A stretch of DNA of 64,000 nucleotides from Planctomicrobium sp051466335 (GTDB lineage: Bacteria > Planctomycetota > Planctomycetia > Planctomycetales > Planctomycetaceae): assembly GCF_051466335.1 (NCBI RefSeq), contig NZ_CP195793.1:2976001-3040000 (forward strand), in the 5' to 3' direction. The stretch's first letter is position 1. Each line of letters begins with the position of its first letter. Of this stretch, positions 55,626-64,000 are shown in pieces. Below the pieces are notes generated by a model. It was given only the letters and a program-made list of their open reading frames with translations. It did no database searches and had not been told where the DNA came from. A program made the translations under genes and the position numbers.

Positions 55626-57590
55626 TTAATCTTTTGCAGGAGCGGTCTGCATCTCGACCATCCGACGATATCGCCCATCAGCAGCCAGAAGTTCTTCGTG
55701 TGTCCCTGATTCAAGAATCTTCCCGTTCTCGATCACCAGAATGAGATCTGCATTCTGAATGGTGCTCAGCCGATGTGCGATGACGAATGAAGTTCGATCT
55801 TTCATCAACCCACGCAAACTGATCTGAACCAGCCGCTCACTTTCGGTGTCGAGATTGCTGGTCGCTTCGTCGAGAATGAGGATACGAGGGTTTGCCAGAA
55901 GCGCTCGAGCTATCGCCAACCTTTGTCGTTGCCCTCCGCTCAGCTTGACTCCCCTCTCACCGATCCGCGTTTCGTATCCGTTCGGAAACTGACGAATGAA
56001 CTGGTCCGCGTGTGCTGCTCTGGCAGCGTCTTCAATTTGGCTTTGCGATGCATCGCGAACTGCATACGCAATGTTCTGAGCGATTGTTCCATCAAACAAA
56101 AAGACGTCCTGCTCCACAATTCCAAGCAGTTGGCGATAACTTTCCACATCGATTTGCTTGAGATCGATTCCGTCGATCAAGATCTGACCCTCAGTGGGAT
56201 CATAAAAGCGAGCAACCAAGTTCGAAAACGTTGTCTTCCCTGCTCCGCTTGGTCCAACTAAAGCGACGACATTCCCTGCAGGCACAGAGACGTTGATATG
56301 CTCAAGTGCCCAGTTTCCGGTCGGCTGATATCGGAACGAGACGTCTTTGAACGTGATCTTCCCTTGAATCTCCTCCGGAACAATTTTCAACGCTCCCGGC
56401 TCACTGGGCATTTCTCGTTCTTCAGCGAGTGCATCTTCAACTCGATCCAGTGCGGACAAATTACTCTGAAGCGACGCTGCACTTTCTGCCAGAATCGCCA
56501 ACGGTTCCATGAGCATGACGAGATACACCAGGAACATCATCAGGTCGCCAGTGGTCAGTGTCCCCTGCAAGACCTGATGTCCGCCGTACAGCAGTAACGC
56601 TCCGGAACCGATCGGAATCATCAGGTCCCAAAGCAATTCGACTGCCCGCATCCACCACCAGACATAGAGCTCTTGTCGCCCCATCAGGTGGTTCTCTGTC
56701 ATAATTCGTACCGCTTCAGTCCGTTGCCGACCGAATGCGCGGACGATCCGAATGCCAGCAAACGCCTCTGTCGTCTGCCCGTCAATCTCCTGTCGACGAC
56801 TCCGGACGTCCCGCGATCGTGGTCGAATTTCCCGAATCCACGTCCGATGGGTCAGGTAGATGACGGGGAGAATTGTGATCGCCCCTAACAGGAGGCGCCA
56901 GTCGACAAAAGCGAGGATGATCAAGCTTCCGATGAGTTGAACAATCGCCCGCCAAGGGTTGTAGAGAAGACCGAAAATCAGGTCGCCGACACTCCCTGTG
57001 TCTTCTCGTAACAGACTCGCGATTCCACCGGACTTCAGTTCGTGAACTCGAGGCAACGGGAGTCGAATCGTGTGTTCAAAGAGTCGTTTCCGGACAGAGA
57101 GCTGAACTTTCTTCGTAGAACTTGTCGCAATCCACCTTCCGAGAAGACTCAGGGCAGATTTCATGAATGACACGAGTGTCACAGCGATTGTGAGGCTGAT
57201 CAGAAGCGACCAGCGGTCGCGCGGGAGGTAAGCCAGCCATCCTGAGTTGGGGAGCACCTGATCGCCCAGAACATAATCCACCACGAATTTCGTGGCAGCT
57301 GGTGGGAGAAGCCCCATCAGTGTCGCGCAGGTCAAACAGAGAAGCGCGACCAACACTGGAACGCGTTGCTTTCCGAGAATTTTCCAGAATGCTCTCAGAA
57401 GCTCAGTCGTCGTCCGACTACGTGATGTCGACGTTGTTGACGTCGAACTGTGAGGCCGTGTGACGCCGTGTTGACGAGGGCGTTTGCTCAGCTCTTGACG
57501 GTACTCGCTGAATCGTTTTCGACTCGATCTGGAAGTGAAGCTCATACAGGAATCATAGACGAGTCCTCGTAATTGTTTAGAGCGGGCCAT
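55626..57590 (-). CDS. ABC exporter, fused permease-ATPase (MsbA/lipid or drug type)
   Basis: A 654-aa half-transporter. A basic, Ser/Thr-rich N-terminal tail of about 65 residues is unusual. Six membrane segments follow (about 70-360), then the ATPase: Walker A GPSGAGKTT, Q-loop GIVEQDVFLFDG, signature LSGGQRQRLAIARAL, Walker B RILILDEATSNLD and H-loop AHRLST. All motifs are intact. It should work as a homodimer exporting lipids or hydrophobic compounds; substrate unknown. It is divergent from the GH5-like gene by 63 bp. Confidence 0.94.
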   Translation of the reverse strand: MARSKQLRGLVYDSCMSFTSRSSRKRFSEYRQELSKRPRQHGVTRPHSSTSTTSTSRSRTTTELLRAFWKILGKQRVPVLVALLCLTCATLMGLLPPAATKFVVDYVLGDQVLPNSGWLAYLPRDRWSLLISLTIAVTLVSFMKSALSLLGRWIATSSTKKVQLSVRKRLFEHTIRLPLPRVHELKSGGIASLLREDTGSVGDLIFGLLYNPWRAIVQLIGSLIILAFVDWRLLLGAITILPVIYLTHRTWIREIRPRSRDVRSRRQEIDGQTTEAFAGIRIVRAFGRQRTEAVRIMTENHLMGRQELYVWWWMRAVELLWDLMIPIGSGALLLYGGHQVLQGTLTTGDLMMFLVYLVMLMEPLAILAESAASLQSNLSALDRVEDALAEEREMPSEPGALKIVPEEIQGKITFKDVSFRYQPTGNWALEHINVSVPAGNVVALVGPSGAGKTTFSNLVARFYDPTEGQILIDGIDLKQIDVESYRQLLGIVEQDVFLFDGTIAQNIAYAVRDASQSQIEDAARAAHADQFIRQFPNGYETRIGERGVKLSGGQRQRLAIARALLANPRILILDEATSNLDTESERLVQISLRGLMKDRTSFVIAHRLSTIQNADLILVIENGKILESGTHEELLAADGRYRRMVEMQTAPAKD

Positions 57591-57653
57591 GACATTTTCA
57601 TTTTTTGATGCGTTCCAATACCTTGTGGGAGACCGGCATCGACTTCTAACTGG

Positions 57654-58775
57654 ATGATCTCAATGAGAACGACGCATTCGATCCGCAATGGACTCCTCAT
57701 TCTGTCAGGAATCCTCGTTTGTTCTGTCACGGGTGCTTCCGAGATGGAACGAATCGACGTCAGGGAGAATCCATTCGGTTTTGTGACGAGTGTTTCGCGA
57801 GAATCGTTCGTCCCCTGGGGGCATAACTACGCGTCGGCTGACCTGCTGGAGAGGGTTGCTAAATCCCCCGATCGAGTGGCGCGCGAATTCGCTGAGATGA
57901 AATCTGCCGGGACAAACGTCGTTCGCATTCACCCCGAGATGCCGTTGCTTTTGAATGGTCCGACTACTCTCAACCCGGAAGGTGTCGAACAGCTGAAGTT
58001 CGTACTCCGCCTGGCAGAGAAAGAAAAAATGTATCTCAAGGTAACGGGCCTGGCCTGCTACAAGATGTCCAACCGCCTCGATTGGTACGACAACGTCTCG
58101 GAAGAAGAGCGGTGGAAAATTCAGGCCTTTTTCTGGGAGGAAGTCGCAAAAATCTGTGCCGACAGTCCAGCGGTCTTTGCGTACGATCTCGTCAACGAAC
58201 CCGGGGTGTGTCTTCGCAATCGTGAAGAAGAGCCAAGATGGTACACCGGGCAAATGGGAGACGTCGAATTCTGTCAGTGGTTGACACTGGAACCTGGTGA
58301 CCGGACGAACGATCAGATTTTCACGGACTGGGTTAAGCTGATGGTGGGGGCGATTCGCAAGCACGACTCAGATCGACTGATCACAATTGGGATGCTCCCT
58401 TTTCCTGGGACGTATCGAGTGATCGCAGAGCAACTCGATTTTGTGTCACCGCACATTTACCCACACTTAGAGAAGGTTGATGAAGCAATCGACTCGCTGA
58501 AAAAGTTCGAATGGAACAAACCAATCGTCATTGGCGAGACATTTCCACTCACTTGCACGGCCGAAGAACTCAAAGAGTTCTTTCTGGCCAGTCGCGGGAT
58601 CTCTCACGGCTGGATTGGACATTGGCCAGATGAATCACCGGTCGAGCTTGCACAGCTGAAAGCAGATGGAAAGGCGACGATCCAAAATCTTGTTTGGCTC
58701 TCTTGGGTGGACCTTTTCAAGGAAATTGGAAAAGAGATGACGACGCCCCCCGCTGAATCTGCTCCGGCTCCATAG
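57654..58775 (+). CDS. Secreted GH5-like glycoside hydrolase
   Basis: A 373-aa protein with a signal peptide (GLLILSGILVCSVTGASE). The barrel contains GTNVVRIHPEMPLLLNG, a catalytic acid/base Glu182 in YDLVNEPG, and a likely nucleophile Glu295 in VIGETFPL, positions typical of clan GH-A retaining glycosidases (cellulase/mannanase family 5). The intermediate VSPHIYPH is also typical. The exact substrate is not predictable. Start may be ATG 57654 or ATG 57663. It is short for a multi-domain enzyme, with no carbohydrate-binding module. Confidence 0.85.
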   Translation: MISMRTTHSIRNGLLILSGILVCSVTGASEMERIDVRENPFGFVTSVSRESFVPWGHNYASADLLERVAKSPDRVAREFAEMKSAGTNVVRIHPEMPLLLNGPTTLNPEGVEQLKFVLRLAEKEKMYLKVTGLACYKMSNRLDWYDNVSEEERWKIQAFFWEEVAKICADSPAVFAYDLVNEPGVCLRNREEEPRWYTGQMGDVEFCQWLTLEPGDRTNDQIFTDWVKLMVGAIRKHDSDRLITIGMLPFPGTYRVIAEQLDFVSPHIYPHLEKVDEAIDSLKKFEWNKPIVIGETFPLTCTAEELKEFFLASRGISHGWIGHWPDESPVELAQLKADGKATIQNLVWLSWVDLFKEIGKEMTTPPAESAPAP

Positions 58776-58884
58776 CCTATGACTCTTGGACAAATGTGGC
58801 AGCTGAACGGTCACCCATTCAGAACTCGCACGTTTCCGCCGCTGGCGCGTAATTCAAGAGGCGTGTGAGATGTCTCGATAACGG

Positions 58885-59769
58885 TTACGGGAGCGTGTGA
58901 TTTCCATTCCGCAGCAGTTCGCGTAAAGCTTTCATCAGTCGACTCTGAAAGCGGTATGGGTTTGAAACTACGGCGATGGTACGCGTCGGTTGGTTCGAAG
59001 TGAAAGACCGGTAGACGCGGCGATCACTCTGATCTCGTTGACGCGCCATGGCGGGGATCAATGAGACACCATGATCCAAAGATACGAGTTCCTGCACCAT
59101 CGCGAGTTGGCTTGTCCGCTCTACCGTGACGGGGTGGACCGACTGCTGTTGGCAGAATGAAACGATATTGTCTGTCAAACAGTGCGCTTCGTCTAACAGA
59201 ACAAACGGGTAGGGTTCGATGTCCGTTACGAGAAGGGGCTTCTTCTCAGCCAGCGCATGCTTCGGGGGGAGCACGAGTAACAATTCTTCAACGAAAAGCT
59301 CTTCGACTTCGAGGTACTTATCAGTGACTGGCAGTGCAACGATCGCAAGATCAATTTCCCCCTGAGTGCATCCACGCAGGAGAGCGTCGGTCGTTCTCTC
59401 CTGCACCTGAATCGACGCGATTGGGTATTTCTGTGAAAACGGCAGAAGTACCTGCGGGAGGTAGTACGGGGCGATTGTGGGAATCGCCCCGATGCGAATT
59501 CGCCCGCTTTTTCCGTCGTCCGTGATCTGCGCCTTCGTGTCATCGAGAATCGTAATGACCTGTTGCGCACGAGACTGCAGCAGCGTCCCGGCTTCCGTCA
59601 GCGCCACCGATCGGGACCTCCGTTCGAAAACTGGTTGTCCGAGTTCTTCTTCCAGCTTTTGAATGGAACGACTTAAAGCCGACTGGGAAACTCCGAGTTC
59701 TTCTGCGGCACGCGTGTAATTCTGAAGTTTTGCCACCTGAAGAAAGTAGCGTAACTGATCCAGATCCAT
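58885..59769 (-). CDS. oxyR: OxyR-type LysR regulator, peroxide sensing
   Basis: A 294-aa LysR regulator. The N-terminal winged helix reads MDLDQLRYFLQVAKLQNYTRAAEELGVSQSALSRSIQKLE in conserved positions. The effector domain includes HCLTDNIVSFC: Cys197 and Cys206 are nine residues apart, the same spacing as the redox Cys199/Cys208 of E. coli OxyR, and HCL..D matches the local context. It is divergent from katG, sharing a 180-bp region with ordered ATGCAT motifs. Peroxide-activated control of katG is the well-supported prediction. Confidence 0.92.
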   Translation of the reverse strand: MDLDQLRYFLQVAKLQNYTRAAEELGVSQSALSRSIQKLEEELGQPVFERRSRSVALTEAGTLLQSRAQQVITILDDTKAQITDDGKSGRIRIGAIPTIAPYYLPQVLLPFSQKYPIASIQVQERTTDALLRGCTQGEIDLAIVALPVTDKYLEVEELFVEELLLVLPPKHALAEKKPLLVTDIEPYPFVLLDEAHCLTDNIVSFCQQQSVHPVTVERTSQLAMVQELVSLDHGVSLIPAMARQRDQSDRRVYRSFTSNQPTRTIAVVSNPYRFQSRLMKALRELLRNGNHTLP

Positions 59770-59787
59770 ATTGAGGTATCCCGCAGT

Positions 59788-59851
59788 GATGCATGATATG
59801 CATCGCAGATAGAAGGAAAATGCATTGGAAGTATCGACAAGTGGGATGCAT
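59788..59851. promoter_or_regulatory. Candidate OxyR operator: four ATGCAT motifs in the oxyR-katG gap
   Basis: ATGCAT occurs at 59789, 59798, 59820 and 59846. The first two form the palindrome GATGCATGATATGCATC (59788-59804), which contains a T-N11-A LysR box. The later copies follow 22 and 26 bp on, about two helical turns. The cluster is 19 bp from the oxyR start and about 100 bp upstream of the katG start, a natural place for LysR control of both genes. Confidence 0.65.
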
Positions 59852-59949
59852 AATTCAATGTGTCAGGTGAACGGGCGCCTTGTGAGTTTCCTCGTTGAGG
59901 GCTAAGTGCATCTTTCCCCTTCATCGCGTTCATGAACAGGAGTTGAAGA

Positions 59950-62355
59950 ATGAGACTAAGGTCTTGGTACAGCTGCGTTGCAGGGGGAGCCTTGCTGGTC
60001 ACTTCAGCAGGCTGCATGGTGCAAAACGGAGTCGCCGCTGGAGATGCGGCATCTAAAAAGAAAACTCCACAGAAAGTGTCGTCACCGCAGAAGTCGACTG
60101 GACAACCCAGCGAAGCCAAATCCCATGAATCTTCAGGAGGGACTTGCCCGGTTCTCGGGCACATGAATCCCCCATCCGCGAGAAATACAGCGGCCGGAGC
60201 GATGTCGAATCGTGATTGGTGGCCAAACCAGTTGAATCTCTCGATTCTGCATCAAAACTCTGCAAAGGGGAACCCGCTGGGGGCAGATTTCGATTATGCA
60301 GAAGAGTTTAATAAACTCGATCTGGCAGCTGTCAAAAAGGATCTTGCAGAGTTGATGACGACTTCGCAGGACTGGTGGCCTGCGGATTATGGTCATTACG
60401 GACCGTTTTTCATCCGCATGGCTTGGCATAGCGCCGGGACCTACCGCGTGAGCGATGGTCGCGGTGGTGCCGGCTATGGCACACAGCGGTTTGCTCCTCT
60501 GAATAGCTGGCCGGACAACGGAAATCTGGACAAAGCTCGACGGCTCTTGTGGCCAATCAAGCAGAAATACGGCAATCAGATTTCGTGGGCCGACTTGATG
60601 GTGCTCACGGGCAACGTGGCACTTGAAACGATGGGCTTTGAGACCTTCGGTTTCGCTGGAGGACGCGCTGACGTCTGGGAACCCCAGGAAGACATTTACT
60701 GGGGACCAGAAAGCGAATGGCTTGGCGATAAACGTTATACAGGTGATCGCCATCTCGAAAACCCATTGGCTGCCGTGCAGATGGGATTGATTTACGTCAA
60801 TCCGGAAGGCCCCAACGGAAACCCTGATCCGATTGCAGCTGCCCGTGATATTCGTGAAACATTTGCCCGAATGGCGATGAACGACGAAGAAACGGTTGCG
60901 TTGATCGCAGGGGGCCACACGTTTGGCAAGGCGCATGGTGCTGCCAGTGCCGATAACGTGGGGCCGGCTCCTGAAGGTGCTTCAATCGAAGAGCAAGGTC
61001 TGGGGTGGAAGAACAAATTCGGCACCGGAAAAGGTGGTGACACCATCACCAGCGGTCTGGAGGGTGCTTGGACAACCACGCCGACTCAGTGGTCGAACGG
61101 TTATTTTGATCACCTCTTTGAATACGAGTGGGAACAGACGAAGAGCCCAGCGGGCGCCACACAATGGATTCCGAAGGAAAAGTCTGCCGAGGGAACTGTT
61201 CCTGATGCACACGATCCAGCGAAATCGCATGCCCCGATTATGTTCACGACAGATTTGGCGCTCCGACTCGATCCTGAGTACGCGAAGATCTCGAAGCGGT
61301 TCCACGAGAATCCTGAAGAGTTCAAAAAAGCATTTTCAAAAGCCTGGTATAAGTTAACTCATCGTGACATGGGGCCTTACTCCCGACTGCTCGGGCCAGA
61401 AGTTGCTCCTCCACAGTTGTGGCAGGACCCTGTCCCGGAAGCGACATTGCCAGTCATCGAAGCTGCTGAAATTGACTCGTTGAAGAAGCAGATTCTCGCA
61501 TCTGGTCTGTCGACCTCCGATCTGGTCTCGACCGCTTGGGCATCCGCAGCGACGTTCCGTGGAAGCGACAAACGCGGAGGAGCCAACGGAGCACGTATTC
61601 GACTGGCACCTCAGAAAGACTGGGCAGTCAACGACCCAGCTGAACTGGCTCAAGTGTTGAAGACTCTCGAAGGGATCCAAAAAGAGTTCAACGACAAACA
61701 AGCTGGAGCGAAAGCGGTTTCACTGGCAGATTTGATTGTGCTTGGAGGATGCGCTGCCGTCGAAGACGCAGCGAAAAAAGCAGGACACGACATCAGCGTT
61801 CCGTTCGACCCTGGTCGAACTGATGCGACTCAGGAAATGACCGACGTCGAGTCCGTCGCATTCCTCGAGCCTAAGTCCGATGGCTTCCGCAACTATGCCG
61901 CCCGTGAGATCGATCGTCCCGGTGAAGAACTCCTGGTTGATCGCGCACAACTGTTGACGTTGTCCGCACCAGAGATGGCGGTGCTGGTTGGAGGACTTCG
62001 GGTTCTCGAAGCAAACTCTGGAAGTGGTCCGTTCGCCGAACTGGGTGTGCTCACAGAACGCCCGGGAACTCTTACTAACGATTTCTTCGTGAATCTGTTG
62101 GACATGAACACCGAATGGCAGAAGTCTCCGATGTGCGAGCACTTCTTCGAAGGGAAGGATACGGCCACAGGAAAGACGAAGTGGACAGCAACACGCGTTG
62201 ATCTGGTCTTCGGCTCCAACTCTCAGCTTCGGGCAATCTCAGAGGTCTACGCTTCTGAGGACGGCGAGCAGCGTTTTGTAACGGACTTCGTCAAGGCCTG
62301 GAACAAGGTGATGAACCTTGACCGATTTGACCTGGCTCCAGCTAAAGGAAAGTAA
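59950..62355 (+). CDS. katG: Catalase-peroxidase with an N-terminal export/lipoprotein signal
   Basis: An 801-aa bifunctional heme catalase-peroxidase. Distal site: Arg156, Trp159, His160 in RMAWHSAGTYRV; proximal His323 in GGHTFGKAHG. The unique Trp-Tyr-Met adduct can form from Trp159, Tyr282 (LIYVNPEGP) and Met308 (ARMAMNDEE). The C-terminal duplicated domain is full length. Unlike standard KatG, it has about 60 extra N-terminal residues starting MRLRSWYSCVAGGALLVTSAGC, a signal with a possible lipid-attachment Cys22, then a Lys/Ser/Pro linker, as in periplasmic KatP-like forms. GGAG lies a few bases before the ATG. A strong terminator follows. Confidence 0.96.
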   Translation: MRLRSWYSCVAGGALLVTSAGCMVQNGVAAGDAASKKKTPQKVSSPQKSTGQPSEAKSHESSGGTCPVLGHMNPPSARNTAAGAMSNRDWWPNQLNLSILHQNSAKGNPLGADFDYAEEFNKLDLAAVKKDLAELMTTSQDWWPADYGHYGPFFIRMAWHSAGTYRVSDGRGGAGYGTQRFAPLNSWPDNGNLDKARRLLWPIKQKYGNQISWADLMVLTGNVALETMGFETFGFAGGRADVWEPQEDIYWGPESEWLGDKRYTGDRHLENPLAAVQMGLIYVNPEGPNGNPDPIAAARDIRETFARMAMNDEETVALIAGGHTFGKAHGAASADNVGPAPEGASIEEQGLGWKNKFGTGKGGDTITSGLEGAWTTTPTQWSNGYFDHLFEYEWEQTKSPAGATQWIPKEKSAEGTVPDAHDPAKSHAPIMFTTDLALRLDPEYAKISKRFHENPEEFKKAFSKAWYKLTHRDMGPYSRLLGPEVAPPQLWQDPVPEATLPVIEAAEIDSLKKQILASGLSTSDLVSTAWASAATFRGSDKRGGANGARIRLAPQKDWAVNDPAELAQVLKTLEGIQKEFNDKQAGAKAVSLADLIVLGGCAAVEDAAKKAGHDISVPFDPGRTDATQEMTDVESVAFLEPKSDGFRNYAAREIDRPGEELLVDRAQLLTLSAPEMAVLVGGLRVLEANSGSGPFAELGVLTERPGTLTNDFFVNLLDMNTEWQKSPMCEHFFEGKDTATGKTKWTATRVDLVFGSNSQLRAISEVYASEDGEQRFVTDFVKAWNKVMNLDRFDLAPAKGK

Positions 62356-62396
62356 CACCTTCAGCGTTTCGGCAGCCGTCGCCTGCCCATAATGAG

Positions 62397-62440
62397 AAGA
62401 GAGCCCGTCGCACACATGCGGCGGGCTCTCTTTGTTTTTT
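62397..62440 (+). terminator. Rho-independent terminator after katG
   Basis: A stem AAGAGAGCCCGTCGC pairs with GCGGCGGGCTCTCTT (one wobble) around an ACACAT loop, followed by TTTGTTTTTT, 42 bp after the stop codon. Confidence 0.93.
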
Positions 62441-62497
62441 GTCTTGCCGTCTGGCAGAAATTGATCGTTGAAACACTGAAGGTTCCGACGTGTCTCG

Positions 62498-63922
62498 TTA
62501 AGTCAGGATATCGTGAAGGACGTTGCCGAAGACGTCCGTGAGTCGGAAGTCCCGTCCTGCATATCGATAAGTCAGTTTTTCGTGATCGAAACCGAGGAGA
62601 TGCAGAATCGTCGCGTGGAGATCGTGTACGCTCGTCGGTTTCTCGACAGCTTTGAACCCGAGTTCATCCGTTGCACCGTAGGTCGTTCCCCCCTTCACGC
62701 CGCCACCAGCCATCCAGACTGAAAATCCGTAATGGTTATGGTCGCGTCCCAGTTGAGACATTCCCCCAGCGAGTTCAACGGTCGGAGTTCGTCCGAATTC
62801 ACCGCCCCAGATAATAAGGGTATCTTCGAACATTCCGCGTTGTTTCAGGTCGGTCATCAACGCTGCAATTGGCTGGTCGATCTGAGTTGCCAGCTCACGG
62901 TGGTGTGTGGCGAGGTTAGTGTGGTCGTCCCAGGGTTGGCCCGCACCATGCCATAACTGAACATACCGAACTCCCCGTTCCAACAGACGTCGGGCAATGA
63001 GAGTTTGCCGAGCGTGAACTCCGGTTCCGTACATATTATGAATATGCTCAGGTTCCTTCTCGACATCAAACGCTTCTGCTGCTTCCATCTGCATGCGAAA
63101 CGCCAGTTCAAACGATTGAATTCGCGATTCAAGTCGGTCGTCCTGCCGCTGTGCTAGATGTTCCTGATTGAGTATCTGCAGCAGATCCAACTGGCGCCGC
63201 TGGATTTCAGTCGTGGCATGATTGCTGCGAATATTTTCAATCAGGCGTTCGATCTTGGTGTGCTGCGAGTCGACGTAGGTCCCTTGGAACGCACCCGGAA
63301 GAAAGCCCGATTGCCAGTTCTCTGCACCCTTGACCGGAAGGCCGCCTGGGCACATCGCGAGAAATCCGGGGAGATTTTCATTCTCGGAGCCCAGACCGTA
63401 GAGCATCCATGATCCGACGCTGGGCCGAGATAGAACGGAATCCCCGCAGTTCATCAGCATCAGCGACGGTTCATGATTGGGAACCTGCGCATACATCGAG
63501 CGGATTACCGCGATGTCGTCCGCGTGGGCAGCGGTTTTGGCGAAGAGTTCGCTCACTTCCAACCCGCTTTGACCATACTTCTTGAATTCAAACGGGCTCG
63601 GCATCGCAGATCCCGTTTTTCGTTCGGTGGTCAAGCTGACAGGTGGTGCTGTCCCTTCGTACTTTTTGAGGTCCGGCTTCGGGTCGAAGGTGTCAACGTG
63701 TGACGGGCCTCCGTTCAAAAAGAAGTGAATCACACGCTTCACTTTGGGAGTGAAGTGCGGTTGCTTGGCTGTGCTCGCCTGGGATGCAGACTGCTCGCCG
63801 GTCGCAGCCAAGCTACTCTTGTCGAGCAGTCCAGCGAGTCCGAGCGCACCGAAGCCCATTCCCGATCGCTTCAAAAGAGTTCGTCGAGAGAGATTCATCG
63901 CATCAGAAAAGGAATGATACAT
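62498..63922 (-). CDS. DUF1501 family Tat-exported protein (second copy)
   Basis: A 474-aa paralogue of the DUF1501 gene at 48.8 kb. Tat signal LSRRTLLKRSGMGFGALGLA at residues 11-30. Conserved parts: RVIHFFLNGGPSHVDTFDPKP, YGQSGLEVSELF, VPNHEPSLMLMNCGDS (where the other copy has a TGF context), LLERGVRYVQLWHGAGQPWDDH, IIWGGEFGRTPTVELAGG, GRDHNHYGFSVWMAGGGVKGG. ATG 63922 has GGAG seven bases before it. Its usual DUF1549/1553 partner would lie upstream, beyond the right window edge. Confidence 0.93.
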   Translation of the reverse strand: MYHSFSDAMNLSRRTLLKRSGMGFGALGLAGLLDKSSLAATGEQSASQASTAKQPHFTPKVKRVIHFFLNGGPSHVDTFDPKPDLKKYEGTAPPVSLTTERKTGSAMPSPFEFKKYGQSGLEVSELFAKTAAHADDIAVIRSMYAQVPNHEPSLMLMNCGDSVLSRPSVGSWMLYGLGSENENLPGFLAMCPGGLPVKGAENWQSGFLPGAFQGTYVDSQHTKIERLIENIRSNHATTEIQRRQLDLLQILNQEHLAQRQDDRLESRIQSFELAFRMQMEAAEAFDVEKEPEHIHNMYGTGVHARQTLIARRLLERGVRYVQLWHGAGQPWDDHTNLATHHRELATQIDQPIAALMTDLKQRGMFEDTLIIWGGEFGRTPTVELAGGMSQLGRDHNHYGFSVWMAGGGVKGGTTYGATDELGFKAVEKPTSVHDLHATILHLLGFDHEKLTYRYAGRDFRLTDVFGNVLHDILT

Positions 63923-64000
63923 GTCAACACTCCATCATTCTTCAATTGAATTTCAGTGCCAATTTGAAGTCAACGGAGATTACTTCCCCGTTGACTTCAA

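Overview
The window looks like chromosome of a planctomycete (order Planctomycetales, a Rubinisphaera/Gimesia-like member of the Planctomycetaceae; genus not resolvable from this alone). The evidence is the gene families. There are two DUF1501 Tat-exported proteins and a DUF1549/DUF1553 cytochrome c protein. There is also a PVC-type CxxCH 'membrane-bound dehydrogenase' with a C-terminal cytochrome c, and an ECF sigma factor/FecR-LamG pair of the Rhodopirellula type. A sigma factor is fused by overlap to a Ser/Thr kinase gene, and an archaeal-type formylmethanofuran dehydrogenase A homologue is present. Base composition is moderate, genes are dense, and I saw no tRNA, rRNA, IS element, prophage or CRISPR.

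Layout. 1-6.8 kb: a ClpP/NfeD-class protease (cut by the window edge), a degenerate receiver protein, an orphan ABC-2 permease, obgE, hemE, a small secreted protein behind a possible Fur-controlled promoter, and a WXG100-like protein. 7.1-14.6 kb: the large PVC cytochrome protein, aconitase, a HemQ/ChdC-type coproheme decarboxylase and a small zinc-ribbon protein. 15.4-18.7 kb: ECF sigma factor plus Ser/Thr kinase, then a TatD-like hydrolase. 18.8-25 kb: a putative hydroxyproline catabolic operon (deaminase, epimerase, FAD dehydrogenase, Nramp-like transporter) and a divergent PAS-AraC regulator, with three 11-bp direct repeats between them. 25.2-29.6 kb: alkA-ada alkylation repair, divergent from an FhcA homologue and a small unknown gene. 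29.7-34.8 kb: Fsr-like MFS exporter, bioA, two Hsp20 proteins, a Flp pilin and a small envelope lipoprotein.

34.8-48.6 kb is signalling and envelope: an NtrC-type sigma-54 activator with its 706-aa kinase, a small unknown protein, PspA, and a 1213-aa polytopic membrane protein. These are followed by a membrane thioredoxin-like protein, a BarA-like hybrid kinase (HisKA-HATPase-REC-REC-Hpt) and a REC-GGDEF diguanylate cyclase that may receive its phosphate. 48.8-55.4 kb is a four-gene planctomycete unit read leftwards: ECF sigma, FecR/LamG anti-sigma-like protein, DUF1549/1553 cytochrome protein, DUF1501. 55.6-64 kb: an MsbA-like ABC exporter, a secreted GH5-like glycosidase, divergent oxyR and katG with four ATGCAT motifs between them (KatG has an export or lipoprotein signal), and a second DUF1501 gene.

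Possible connections between genes: hemE and hemQ would serve heme synthesis for the many cytochrome and peroxidase genes. OxyR and KatG form a peroxide-response unit. The hydroxyproline cluster would turn trans-4-hydroxy-L-proline into 2-oxoglutarate semialdehyde. I did not find a single clearly new multi-gene machine. The most unusual items are the Nramp-like transporter lacking the metal-binding motif inside a hydroxyproline operon, the Fur-like promoter, the ordered oxyR-katG repeats, the orphan WXG100-like protein, and the 1213-aa membrane protein next to pspA.
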